Part shown: positions 44,392-54,044 of the stretch, piece by piece | How the letters are laid out: every line of letters starts with the position of its first letter | Numbering within the stretch: the first letter of the stretch is position 1 | From: Fragilariopsis cylindrus CCMP1102 | Taxonomy: Eukaryota > Bacillariophyta > Bacillariophyceae > Bacillariales > Bacillariaceae | DNA: 64,000 nt | Assembly (NCBI GenBank): GCA_900095095.1 | Contig: FMBT01000474.1 | Span: 1-64,000, forward strand | Reading direction: 5' to 3' | Made by a program: the position numbers and the translations under genes | Notes under the pieces: generated by a model | The model's input: the letters and a program-made list of their open reading frames with translations, nothing else | Database searches by the model: none | Told to the model about the DNA's origin: nothing

Positions 44392-45100
44392 CGTTCTTCT
44401 TTTCGTACGCCTTGGTCATGCATTTGTCTCTTTGAACAAATATGAATATGAAATACGTAGAAGAACGTTCACTTTGTTGGAAAAGGAAAGCACGATCGCT
44501 TTGAAAATCTTTAAATTCAAAGTCTTATAATAACCTACAATAGGAGTCAGTCGTATTCCACAAAATGCGGGATATCTCAATCGTGCATCAAATAAATGCA
44601 ATAGTACACCTGAACCTTCAATAGGAGGACTCGTATTCCACAAAATGCGGGGAATCTCAATCGTGCATTAAATAAATGCACATCACTTTGAAATAAACAA
44701 CCTTGTACCTGGTACTGTAGGGTACAATTTAGAGGATCTGTTCGTCGATCTTTTCTGAATGATGAGGCTGAATGAGGGAGCTCCATGAGGGATGAGCGGC
44801 CAGCGGAGGGGTGATGCGAGAGGGATGTCCTTCGAGAAACGGCAGCGTGGAGTTGCGTTGTTGACACCTAGCTCGATCGCTCCAATTCTGTCATGGGTCG
44901 TTTTTCGATTTCCAAACCCGCGTTTGGCGCTCTGAATACCGGTCTGCTAAAATCAGATCTTTGGTGTGTCAGACGAGATCTTTGGAGCGCAGCAATAATT
45001 TTTGTTGCTGGGCTTGGGTAATAAAGAAGGCGTCCACCGTCCACCAGTGCCCTCCTCTATGGCAGCACTAGTGTAGCTCCCTACTCCAATAACTACAGTT
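44392..45100. other. Intergenic region with an 80-bp tandem repeat
   Basis: Besides the repeat at 44539-44680, the G+C-richer half (44750-45090) holds two AGATCTTTGG words near 44960-44990. No gene was recognised. Confidence 0.45.
44539..44680. repeat. Two tandem units, period 80 bp
   Basis: A block of about 62 bases containing AATAGGAG, TCGTATTCCACAAAATGCGG and ATCTCAATCGTGCAT(C/T)AAA ends at 44600. It recurs with few changes ending at 44680. Eighteen unmatched bases lie between the blocks. Confidence 0.8.
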
Positions 45101-45577
45101 ATGTTTCAATACGTTGCCCTGCTCCGGGGCATCCATGTCAACGGCCATCGGATCGTAAAAATGGCCGAGCTTCGGGCCAGCTTGGAACGAGACGATGGTT
45201 TTACCTCTGTCAAGACGTGGATGCAGAGTGGCAACGTCCTCTTCCAGAGCACCCTCCGCGCGGAAGTCATCGATTCCAAGATTCGAGAAGTTCTTCACGC
45301 GGATTTTGCACTAGACGATGTCCCCATTATGATTCGAACCGCCCGAGAAATCCAAGAGACGGTGGCCAGCAATCCCTTTCTTCCACCCAAGCACGAAGCG
45401 AAACGAATCTTTGTGGCATTTTTGGATCGGGTCCCCTGTCCCAAGCTCTGGAAGAAAATGGGCCAGATCGACTACAGCCCGGAAGAGTACAAACTCGACG
45501 AGGAGTTGAAAATCATCTACTTTTATGTGCCCGATTTTGCCAAGTACAAATTGGACACCACCCTATTCGAGAAGTAG
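45101..45577 (+). CDS. DUF1697 family protein, interrupted by an in-frame TAG
   Basis: The ATG at 45101 opens YVALLRGIHVNGHRIVKMAE, then TWMQSGNVLFQS and NPFLPPKHEAKRIFVAFLD. The LLRGInV, kM-eLr and qSGNVlF motifs define DUF1697 (PF08002), a bacterial family of unknown function. TAG at 45575-45577 stops the frame after FEK. The same frame continues directly with LEVIATSRNWRTVNKLAEMA, which is the family's own C-terminal motif (ATtRNWnTV-KL), and then a basic tail (KKEQASKKKAAKQ; RRSKRAKL) to TGA at 45755-45757. The full protein would have 218 codons plus this stop. Local G+C is about 52-55 percent in sampled lines, against about 40 percent around it. Horizontal transfer and recent inactivation, stop read-through or a sequence error are all possible. 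Confidence 0.8.
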   Translation: MFQYVALLRGIHVNGHRIVKMAELRASLERDDGFTSVKTWMQSGNVLFQSTLRAEVIDSKIREVLHADFALDDVPIMIRTAREIQETVASNPFLPPKHEAKRIFVAFLDRVPCPKLWKKMGQIDYSPEEYKLDEELKIIYFYVPDFAKYKLDTTLFEK

Positions 45578-45757
45578 CTGGAGGTTATCGCCACCAGCCG
45601 AAACTGGCGGACCGTCAACAAGCTGGCCGAAATGGCGAGTAGTAGCAGCAATGCGACAACGGCGGCGGCGGTACCAAAGAAAGAGCAGGCATCCAAAAAG
45701 AAGGCAGCGAAACAGCCCGCGGAACCTCAGCGTCGCAGCAAACGAGCGAAACTTTGA
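45578..45757 (+). pseudogene. Conserved C-terminal part of the DUF1697 gene after the TAG
   Basis: These 60 codons keep the frame of the upstream gene and contain the family motif ATSRNWRTVNKLAEM followed by Ser/Ala and Lys/Arg-rich sequence. RRSKRAKL near the end could act as a nuclear signal. It lies outside any separate start context, so it is a continuation rather than a gene of its own. Confidence 0.7.
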
Positions 45758-46327
45758 AAACTTCGTCAATCGTACTTGAAACCTCAAAATACTACAGTAC
45801 ACTAACCTAATTATGAATACTCCGCATCGCCTTTTCATTACACGAGCACTAACACCTGCACACAGTATAAATTTAGATACAGAGTTATTAATGCATGTCG
45901 CAAGCAATACCGTTATGAAGCGTGATTGTTATCATTTTCAAAGCTTTATTTTGTGCATTTCCTCATACCTTCGATTCAAGAATATTAGTAGTATTACCTA
46001 CTAGCAACTTAGATATTAAGACGCTAATGTGCACACGCTAGCTAAAATATTATTTGAAGAATCAATGAAATGCTTCTATCTATTTGATATTCGTGATTTT
46101 ATGGGATGATCAGTCATACTGATCACATTTATCTAGGAGTTTGGATTGAGATGGAAAACTGCTAAACTCGCCTCAAATGCATCGTGATTTTCTGTTGTAT
46201 CTAGCCACAAAAAGCGACAATTTAGTCTCGCTAAATATTCTCAATTCCAGATCGAAAGATAAATTGATACTTGTAGAAGTACTTCTATTGTTCATGCTGT
46301 TGTGTTATCCGCAATCCGTAATTGATT
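45758..46327. other. Convergent intergenic region, nothing recognised
   Basis: The AT-rich sequence between the DUF1697 and exonuclease gene ends contains no convincing frame, repeat or RNA gene. Confidence 0.5.
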
Positions 46328-48757
46328 TTAGCACTCCAGTTTGTTGTACACACCAACGCACACCCATGCGTCCAACGAAGCGTAGGAGCGTTGTCTCTCT
46401 GATAGTGGACGACCACTCCATAGAGAACATTGTTCCGATTTGTCCAAGGGTTTCGATAAATAATGTTCACACGCTCGTGAAAGGCCGGTTTTTCGGAGCG
46501 AGGGTTCAGCATCGCGAACGAGGGTTTGTAGATCTACTACCGCTCTTGTCCCTGCCATCCAATGCCCAGATACTTCCTGCTGTTGATGTACACATGGACT
46601 AGCTCGTAGCCTCGACAAGTCTTGTTTACACGAGAAGCCTATTGCAGTAAAAGTAGGAGAATCTAGTAGATCTCCCACGGTCTCTTTCAAAGCTTTGACT
46701 CCCCGTTCCGTCGAAGATATGGCTGGAATGTCAATTAATAAGACCATTTTGGAATTGGCTAGTTGCAGTAGTGCTACTCCTTTTGTTTCCTCATCCCATT
46801 CCGCATCGAAACCAAAAACCTTAGCACCACCATTTTCTAGAAGTCGATCAAATCCAAGAAGTAACTCATCCGGTGTACTTATTAGGGATGGGACAGTGCC
46901 CGACAAGACATCTTCGTATTGCAGGTATTTTTGTCGTCGCAAGGCAGCTGCTATATTGGCGGCTTTTTCGTCGTACACGTAATCTACACCATAAAGTGAC
47001 GCTAAACGCTGGGCGCCATCTATTTGTCCCACCTCTTCCATTTTTCCAATAGCATAATTACGAATTTCCGCACAAGGAGAGAAATTTACAGTAGAAGTAG
47101 ATATGGCAGGCAATGTTACGTCGCCCGTTCCATCATATTTACTTTTATCGTCATAATTAGTATCATCGCTATTTCCTTCATCGTCATCTTCTTTTTTAAC
47201 CTTAGCAACTGCCCTGTCGACACGTTCGATTTGACGGTCCACGATCGGTAGTTGACCTTTTGTAATGACCTTAGCAATTGTATCACATGCATGATAATAT
47301 CGTGCTTTGATGTACCGTGATTGACCTCCCATGTCATACAAACTGGTTGCTAAGCTATCGGCAAGACGATAGCTTCGATCTTCCATAGCAGTATCAATGA
47401 GTCGCTCTACGGCATATCGAACGTTGATTCGCTGCTGAGAAGCTGAATAAACATTGCGATTGTCATCGTTCATATCGCAACCATTTTTCGATGCTTCAGA
47501 GACGGTAATAGCTGCCGTACAATTATAAGCCGTTTTACAGATTTCTTCAGCCGCGTGGTAATAATCATAAGCCACTGCTGCATCTATTAATTCCATAGGT
47601 GAAAGATCGGACCACGGTCGTAGTTGATTTGCCAATGCTAAAGCTCCAGAAATAATTTGTTTGGTTTCATCTGCGACTTTCTCGTCGTCGTCGTTGTTGG
47701 TTAGATGTTGCTGCGATTGTATTAAAGCCTTTCGAACTACTGTCGCGGTGTCGGAAGGTTCTACGGACTCTTCCGTCAATCGAAATGACTTGGCGAGATG
47801 ACTGAGAATATTCAAATCAAAATTAATGTAATTGTCTACATTATCAAATGCATTCCTAATGTAAGATTGAAGCAAAAGTGCCGATACGGATCGACCAACG
47901 TCCTGTAGGGGTTCATTTCTAAGAATAGTCGAGGAAAAGGCACTTGCTGCAGCCTTGGCACTTCCACTACTTTGATTCTGTCGTTGCATAATAGAAAGGG
48001 CACCAAAAACTAGACTCACAGCCAACGCGTTGGATTCTAACGACGATGATGTAGCTGTAGTTGTAGATGGAATTTGTTGTTGTAGTATCCCGGCAGCATC
48101 TTGGAGTTCAATCCATGTTCGTTTTTTGTTCTTTTTCGTTGGCTTGTTCTTCGTATTGTCGCTCGTTGAGTGTGCAATTTGACATAACCGTTCGGCTGCA
48201 ATTGAAGCGTATGAACTCAATATTTTACGAACATCATCATCATTACTATTATTATTATTATTATTGTTATTGTTATTGTCTTGGATGATGTTGTCAACTG
48301 TAGCAAATTGTTGAAGCACGTGGCATGCATCCTTCAGAGTTTGTTCTGGTATACTCGTTGTGGTATTGTCGTTGTCATTGTTATCAGTATTGGTAATTTC
48401 TACCAACAATCCATGGAGTGTATCTGAAGGTGTAACGAGCGAACTAGATGAAGTCATCATGTCCACAGAGAGAGAAGCTGTCAAGGTGGTGGTTGATAAC
48501 AGACGTGATACTGGTGGCGGTACTAGTTGTAGTAGCGAAAACGGTTGGTAGTAATTTTTGTCTCGACTGCTACCCTTCCAGCAACGTAACCCGTTGTTGC
48601 TCCTGCTCCTGCTACTATTGATACGTGATCTGATGGTACTGAAAGTTCGACGTTGAACCGAGAAAGACAGAGTTTCACGTCGATAGAAATAGAGAGCCGA
48701 TAGAAGTATGATAGATGATGATGATTTCGAAAAGATTCGAAAATTACGTATTTGCAT
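46328..48757 (-). CDS. DEDDy 3'-5' exonuclease domain protein with long helical N-terminus
   Basis: The first ATG is at 48757 (MQIRNFRIFSKSSSSIILLS); the longer frame starts at TTG. The leader (RRETLSFSVQRRTFSTIRSR) resembles an organelle presequence. Of 809 residues, the last 190 are the exonuclease: FGFDAEWDEETKGVALLQLA (motif I, near residue 645), FSCKQDLSRL (motif II) and RSYASLDAWVCVGVYNKLE (motif III, Tyr and Asp, near residue 790), with VVDLQTLVRD and TGLSRACEHYLSKPLDKSEQ between. This is the RNase D/WRN-type fold that removes nucleotides from 3' ends with two metal ions. The N-terminal 600 residues are helical with Asn and Asp inserts and no recognised domain, reminiscent of the arrangement in EXD2 and Mut-7-type proteins. 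RNA processing in an organelle or the nucleus is likely. Confidence 0.85.
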   Translation of the reverse strand: MQIRNFRIFSKSSSSIILLSALYFYRRETLSFSVQRRTFSTIRSRINSSRSRSNNGLRCWKGSSRDKNYYQPFSLLQLVPPPVSRLLSTTTLTASLSVDMMTSSSSLVTPSDTLHGLLVEITNTDNNDNDNTTTSIPEQTLKDACHVLQQFATVDNIIQDNNNNNNNNNNSNDDDVRKILSSYASIAAERLCQIAHSTSDNTKNKPTKKNKKRTWIELQDAAGILQQQIPSTTTATSSSLESNALAVSLVFGALSIMQRQNQSSGSAKAAASAFSSTILRNEPLQDVGRSVSALLLQSYIRNAFDNVDNYINFDLNILSHLAKSFRLTEESVEPSDTATVVRKALIQSQQHLTNNDDDEKVADETKQIISGALALANQLRPWSDLSPMELIDAAVAYDYYHAAEEICKTAYNCTAAITVSEASKNGCDMNDDNRNVYSASQQRINVRYAVERLIDTAMEDRSYRLADSLATSLYDMGGQSRYIKARYYHACDTIAKVITKGQLPIVDRQIERVDRAVAKVKKEDDDEGNSDDTNYDDKSKYDGTGDVTLPAISTSTVNFSPCAEIRNYAIGKMEEVGQIDGAQRLASLYGVDYVYDEKAANIAAALRRQKYLQYEDVLSGTVPSLISTPDELLLGFDRLLENGGAKVFGFDAEWDEETKGVALLQLANSKMVLLIDIPAISSTERGVKALKETVGDLLDSPTFTAIGFSCKQDLSRLRASPCVHQQQEVSGHWMAGTRAVVDLQTLVRDAEPSLRKTGLSRACEHYLSKPLDKSEQCSLWSGRPLSERQRSYASLDAWVCVGVYNKLEC

Positions 48758-49139
48758 ACTAGTAGTAATACAAAACAACTTCCAAATAACTGCCTAACGA
48801 TAATTTCTCGTGTCTCAGTCTCGTCTCGTCTCCCCCTTCACTAATTAATTTACACAGTTACCGAGAAATGTTGCAGTATTTGTTTGTCCTTTATTAGTGA
48901 AGTAACGCATCAGTCGTGTAGGTAAGAAAGTTTGCAGCAAGTACCTCTACTTCTCCTCGTCGGCATGCCTTCGGATATCATGTGCATGATGATGATGATG
49001 TGTTTGGCTCTTCTACTTTCTACAATTCTAATTGTGTATGGTTTACTTCTTTCACATTTCATTCCATTTAGGGCCGTTCTCTGATAGAATCGCGCATGAT
49101 GCGCACGAATCGTCGCGCCACGATTGAAATATTTCCAAG

Positions 49140-49560
49140 ACTAAGAGTTGTTTGAAGGTTTATTGCCCCCACTTGTTTGAAGAGTCGAGTCGTTGCTATG
49201 CTCTTGTATCACTTGTTTCAAAAGTTTTTTTTTTGTTATTGTGTTGTTCGCATAGGAGTTTATTCTCTTGGATGTGTAGGAGTTTGTTTGCTTTGTTTCT
49301 CTTGTTTCATTTCAAGAGTAGTATGCCTACGGTTTTGTTTGCTTGTTGCTGTTGTATCTCTTGTTTCAAGAGTCTTTTTTCATTATTATGTTGGATGATA
49401 TTGTGTTGGATGTGGAAGAGTTTGTTCTCTTGTTTCAAGAGTACTTTTTCCATGTGGGTGCGCGCGGTAGAGTCTGTGTTTGTTTCATATATTTGTTCTC
49501 TTGTTTCAAGAGATCTTTATCCTTGTGGGTGTGGTAGAGTTTGCGTTTCATGTTTTTGTT
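49140..49560. repeat. Degenerate tandem repeat of about 70 bp carrying a hairpin core
   Basis: The palindromic core CTCTTGTTTCAAGAG (6-bp arms, 3-base loop) is exact at 49358-49372, 49427-49441 and 49498-49512, spaced 69 and 71 bases. A variant with a longer loop lies at 49299-49318, and weaker versions near 49172 and 49201. The spacer also repeats in part (TGTGGGTG, GGTAGAGT, TTTGTTTCAT). The plus strand is T-rich throughout. Confidence 0.8.
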
Positions 49561-49615
49561 TCTATTTCTCATGATGTTGACAATTTCTGGAGATAAAGTC
49601 ATTTCCATATCAACA

Positions 49616-49831
49616 TTAGCAGGGGTTGTCTATATTAGTAGAGAAAGTATATCCCATTCTTCTCCTCCTGTTGTTGTTATCACTTACATCATCATCATCC
49701 AATGACAATGGGAAGGGAGACAAAGAAGAAGACGATGATACTGCAGCTGCTTCAGCAGAAGATGATGGTGATGATGAAGTCATTTCTTTATCTATATCAG
49801 TAAAGGTAGCGTTAGGGAGAGGGAGAGTCAT
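49616..49831 (-). CDS. Possible small Ser/Asp-rich protein
   Basis: The 71-residue frame from ATG 49831 (MTLPLPNATFTDIDKEMTSS) has the Ser, Asp and Asn bias seen in known genes here (LDDDDVSDNNNRRRRMGYTF). There is no recognised domain or intron signal, and its flanks are gene-poor. It may be a chance frame; it is listed only because its composition fits. Confidence 0.25.
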   Translation of the reverse strand: MTLPLPNATFTDIDKEMTSSSPSSSAEAAAVSSSSSLSPFPLSLDDDDVSDNNNRRRRMGYTFSTNIDNPC

Positions 49832-50973
49832 TACTTGTTGCTATTATAATGATCACTATGGCGGCAATGATATTGATATTAGTTGAGTACGACAGTAACA
49901 GTAGTAACAACGTTTGACAGACGACAAAACTTTGCTTTTTGTTTCCACTGTAGCAAGAAGAAGAAAAGAGAAAACAATAATTTACAAAAACGCAGACTCA
50001 TGACTGGAATTGTTAATTTTTCTGAGTCACGTGAGTCGATCAAATCCCTGTCACAGAAAAGATCTTTGGCTGATCAGTGTTTCTTATCGCGCATGATTCT
50101 TTGTACGTGTGAAATTATGCGCGAAAGTGATAGAACCCAAGTACAGTAACGTTAATTAATAAAAACACATCATGTCAAAAGCGTGCTGTGATGTCACAAC
50201 ATAAAAGCGTAGAACGAATACGCCCGTGACGTATGAAAAGAGATATTTCACGTTTTTCCAAGGTTTTGCACTTGTATTCCACGTTGTCTCTTTTGATTTG
50301 ATGTCGTTTTTTTGTTGAGAGTTCAAAAGTGTGATTGATTTATTAGTGGATTATTATTTTTGTGTTCCTGCTCTTCTTTTTTTTGTTTGAGATGGACGAC
50401 GTGTACAACGGGTACTTCCTGTATGTTCTCTCTTGAAACCATCTGCAACTTCTTCTATCCGCACGCTACAGCACAGCGACTAAGTTATTACTACCCTTAG
50501 TGTAAGAAGAAGTAATTGGTTGTTGGTTCAACTAAACTTTACATGTACTAGCTAGTTAGATAGTAGATGGTACAGTAGTAATAATAGGTAGTAGTTTTAA
50601 TAGTAATTCTATGGTATTATATGTTTATGTTATATGTTGTATGAGTGTGTAGTATCATGTCTGTGAAGAAAATTGCACAACATTAGTTAATAGGAGGAGT
50701 AACATGTGTGTGCTTATGTTATATGTACATTTTAGAAAAAATAGCAACACGTCTCCTTTTTGTTGTGAACAAATCCTCAAGTAGTGTACGTTACGTTAGA
50801 TCATATTATGATTGTTATATATGTACAAGTAATGGTAACTTTAACGTAGCATGAAAAACTGTAGTAGTGTCTGTGTGCGTGCCAATCAAACAAGCAAGCA
50901 AAAAATCCTAGCTCGGGTAAAATGGGATTTGCGCAAATATACATGTGTTTGTGTCTTGTGTGTGTGTGTATGC

Positions 50974-51546
50974 TCATTGTATTTGTATATGTATGTACAT
51001 AACTAAAAAGAGCAGAGCACAACAGAGTGTAGAATAGAATAGAATGATCAAATCATGATAATGAACCGTTTGAACACGCCGTTCAGAAGTGATAGCCATC
51101 TCAAATAATGACGAAAGATTACATGATCTATCACATCGTGTTAATCCACGACAAAGACGTTTTCGACTTGGTTGTTGTTGAAAGAAATCATTATTCTCGG
51201 AATCATCATCATCATCATCTTTCGTTATTCTTGAAAAGGAGAAGGAGTCACTATCATCACTACTACTACTATCATCACTATTATCATCGTAATCCAATGA
51301 AGGCCATTCGATAGTTGGGAATGCAATAGTTTCTTCTACTTGCTGTGACGCTTTAATAAAATCTCCCATATCAAAGGCTGATGAAACTGATGATCGTGAT
51401 CGTTTCATTGATGATGTATTAGTAGTAGTTGTAGTGATAGAATTGATCATAGGAAGGCTTGTTCGTGCCTTATGCTCGGACATGGACGATGATTCAAATA
51501 CTTGCAGTGCTTTCGTTGCGCCAAATTCGTTACGTTGGATCATCAT
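50974..51546 (-). CDS. Hypothetical acidic protein with basic conserved-looking patch
   Basis: ATG 51546 (MMIQRNEFGATKALQVFESS) is preferred; the longer frame starts at GTG. The 190 residues have a Thr/Ser-rich start, a DMGDFIKASQQVEETIAFPT block, an Asp/Ser run, and then KRLCRGLTRCDRSCNLSSLF and EMAITSERR, the part most likely to be conserved. The last 40 residues are hydrophobic (ILFYSTLCCALLFLVMYIHI) and could be a tail anchor, or sequence past a missed splice site. The repeat array at 52041-52330 lies 0.5-0.8 kb upstream of its start. The function is unknown. Confidence 0.5.
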   Translation of the reverse strand: MMIQRNEFGATKALQVFESSSMSEHKARTSLPMINSITTTTTNTSSMKRSRSSVSSAFDMGDFIKASQQVEETIAFPTIEWPSLDYDDNSDDSSSSDDSDSFSFSRITKDDDDDDSENNDFFQQQPSRKRLCRGLTRCDRSCNLSSLFEMAITSERRVQTVHYHDLIILFYSTLCCALLFLVMYIHIQIQ

Positions 51547-53025
51547 GATGAATGTGGTAATAGTATTGGAAATTCGTTTGTAATATATTGTTTTATGCGT
51601 TTCTGGATGAGAGGAAAACACAATATATTATAATGTTGATCTGCTACAAGTACTGGTTCGATTGATATAATAACTGTCAAGGATCGAGATGTCTAAGTTG
51701 TTGTCACGACTACAACTCTTGATTTTGTGATACGTACAACAAATCCCGTGCCACATCTACCACTGTAAAGTTCCAATTTGGCATGCAGCATTTAGCTGTT
51801 TACGTGTGATTTTGACATCAAGCTTTTTTTCACCTTCTTCGCTGCAAGCTTTGATGCTGATGTGTTTTTTAACACAGAAAAACCATCAAACACCATTTCA
51901 TGCGCACGTAAAAATACAATAAGTAGGAATGTTTTAGAACATCTTCTTTGGATCTTCTCTGGTACATTTGTCTACACGTAATTCGCGTAAGGTATAACAA
52001 AAATATCCCGCGACATCTGCGACTTTCTGCGTTTTTTATAAGAGATAAGAGTCGCGCTCATATTGCTAGTGACATCACACAATTTGATTGGTCGTATATA
52101 TTCATAAAGAACATAATTAATTGATCATAGCATTTACTTATAACTGTAGAGATAAGAGTGGCGCTAATGCTGCTAGTGACATCACACAATTAAAATTTGA
52201 TTGGTCGTCTAATACACGAAGAACATGATTATAATTCATTTATCTCATAGTATTTACTTATACTACTGTTGTAGAGATATGAGTGGCGCTAAAGCTTAAT
52301 GACATCATTTTTTTTTGGACTCGTTGTTTTTTTTCAGATTTGATTGGTTGTTTAGATTGATTGCTTATTTCTGTATGATGTCACGCGCTGAATAAGGGAT
52401 CATAGATTCGATTCATAGTAGATCTTCAGATTCAGATTGATTCATTCGATGATTCGATTGATTCATTTATTTTATTGGAGATTCGATTCATTCGATTGAT
52501 TCCTTCCTTCCTTCATGATCAATTCAGTTCAAAGTGAAGCCAAAAAGCAAAAAGCACACAACAATACTGATGTGTAAAGATGCATTACAGTAGCAGATTA
52601 CAGTAGCAAATATACGCATGCTACTGGATGCAATCTGAATACTAAAATTAACAGCATAACTACTTTTGTACAGCATGGTCGGTCGAAGCCTGCTACTGAG
52701 ATAAGATAATGGTTGGTTTCGTACAACTGCTCTACTCTGTCACCTATCATATCTGTTGCAGATACTTCATGTCATGTATGCTGGCTCATCTAATCTAAAA
52801 TGTATGGAGGAGGAATTTAGGTGCATGATGATGCTTATGCTTCTAATAATTGCTGTACTACTGGATATAACAGGCGATTACTACTACTTGTATACTGTAT
52901 GGATAACAATATTTCCACATAAAAATCAGGATCATCTTGTTATCCGTGACTCAAACGGGACTCATTATACAGAATTAGTTCCAAATCGAAACTTCTCCTT
53001 CCATCATGGCAACACAAGGAGGGAT
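51547..53025. other. Gene-poor stretch upstream of the hypothetical acidic protein
   Basis: It contains the promoter-like array at 52041-52330 and runs of GATTCGATTGATTCATT near 52430-52505. Short frames such as 52756-53070 run into the terminal repeat of the element at 53026 and have no coding character. Confidence 0.45.
52041..52330. repeat. Three tandem promoter-like units with TGACATCA and inverted CCAAT
   Basis: Units start at 52041, 52148 and 52273 (AGAGATA(A/T)GAGT(C/G)GCGCT). Each continues with TGACATCA, a CRE-like word. The first two also carry TTTGATTGGTCG, an inverted CCAAT box, then GAACAT(A/G)ATTA and TATTTACTTATA. The third has GATTTGATTGGTTG a little further on. The order of the words is kept although spacing changes (107 and 125 bases). 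Confidence 0.75.
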
Positions 53026-54044
53026 GGGAGGCGCACTGTGAAGACGGTTTTTTCGCCAAAAAAAAAGTAGCCACGCGCCAACTCTTTTTTTTGAGGATGC
53101 GATGCAAAACAAAGACTCAGAAATAATTCGCGCATTATTTTTCTTTTTTCCTCTGATCATCAAAAAAACTCTTTCTAAAAAGTGTTTTTTTGCTCTACTG
53201 TACCTTATTCCATACTAACGTTAGTAGAGCAAAAAATAATAATATTATATTCGCGACGCAATGAAATGAAATTAACAGTAGCCCCTAAATAAAAAAATCA
53301 TGCAGTAAATAAAAAAGCACTCATTAAGTAAATAAAATATATTCATCAGTATAAAATCCGAATTTCGAACAAAAAAATAAATTATTGCCTTCAACAATGA
53401 AATGAAATTAACACAGTCCTTTAAGTAAAAAAATATGCTCAAGCAAAAATTCCAAATTTTGAACGAAAAAAAAAATTATTGCCTTACACAATGAAATGAA
53501 TTAATAAGAGCCATTAAGTGAAAACAATATGCATAAGTAAAAAATCTATATTTTGTACCGAAAAAAAAATCCTCGCCGCGACACAATGATATGAAAATAA
53601 CACAAGCCCCTAAGTAAAAAAAAAAACACCTTTTAAAAGAGTTTTTTTCGCTAAGTTAAAATATAATAATAATAATATTAATTGAGGATGGTGTGGTTGA
53701 GGCAAAATTGCGACCTTAGTAGCAGCTTCTGCACCAAAACGGATGGTAGAATCAGACGAAGCGTCGAATTCTGATTTAGAACTGTGTTTCATTATAAAAA
53801 ACATACCATGGGTATTGAGTAACAGTATCAGCAAGTAGGGGGAAGAAGGTGTACAGTAGTACAGTAATGATGATGTTAATAGGAATTTATGATAAGAGGA
53901 AAAAGATAAATAATGCGCGAATTATTTCTGAGTCATATTTTTTGCATCGCATCCTCAAAAAAATTGCATCGCATCCTCAAAAAAAAGAGTTGGCGCGTGG
54001 CTACTTTTTTTTGGCGAAAAAACCGTCTTCACAGTGCGCCTCCC
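53026..54044. mobile_element. Non-autonomous DNA transposon-like element with about 140-bp terminal inverted repeats
   Basis: The left arm (53026 to about 53160) and the right arm (about 53893 to 54044) are near-perfect reverse complements starting GGGAGGCGCACTGTGAAGAC. Shared landmarks are TTTTTTCGCC, GTAGCCACGCGCCAACTC, TTGAGGATGCGATGCAA and AATAATTCGCGCATTATTT. The right arm carries one extra tandem copy of about 24 bases (TTGAGGATGCGATGCAA plus T run). The 730-base inside is A-rich, holds four related units each with CAATGAAATGAAATTAA, an internal 30-bp inverted repeat and a 14-bp-arm hairpin, and no transposase. No target-site duplication could be seen. The size and long TIRs suggest a Mutator-like MITE, which is inference. 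Confidence 0.8.

Larger units (their letters stand above)
48758..50973. other. Gene-poor stretch of 2.2 kb
   Basis: It contains the repeat array at 49140-49560 and one weak small frame (49616-49831). TGACGT/TGATGTCA-like words occur near 50190-50232. The rest is AT-rich, with TGTGTG runs near 50940-50970. No other gene was found. Confidence 0.45.

Noticed and set aside
45217-45642. 141-codon frame overlapping DUF1697
   Set aside because: It is an alternative frame of the G+C-rich DUF1697 gene, with random composition.
46177-46602. 141-codon plus-strand frame
   Set aside because: It is largely antisense to the exonuclease domain, whose motifs are clear on the other strand.
49358-49512. CRISPR array
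   Set aside because: The repeated 15-mer is a short palindrome with partly repeated spacers in a eukaryotic sequence, with no cas genes. It is a tandem repeat.
49152-49574. Cys/Phe/Leu-rich 140-codon frame as a gene
   Set aside because: It is a translation of the T-rich 70-base repeat array. The repeated CFKS/VS words come from the DNA repeat.
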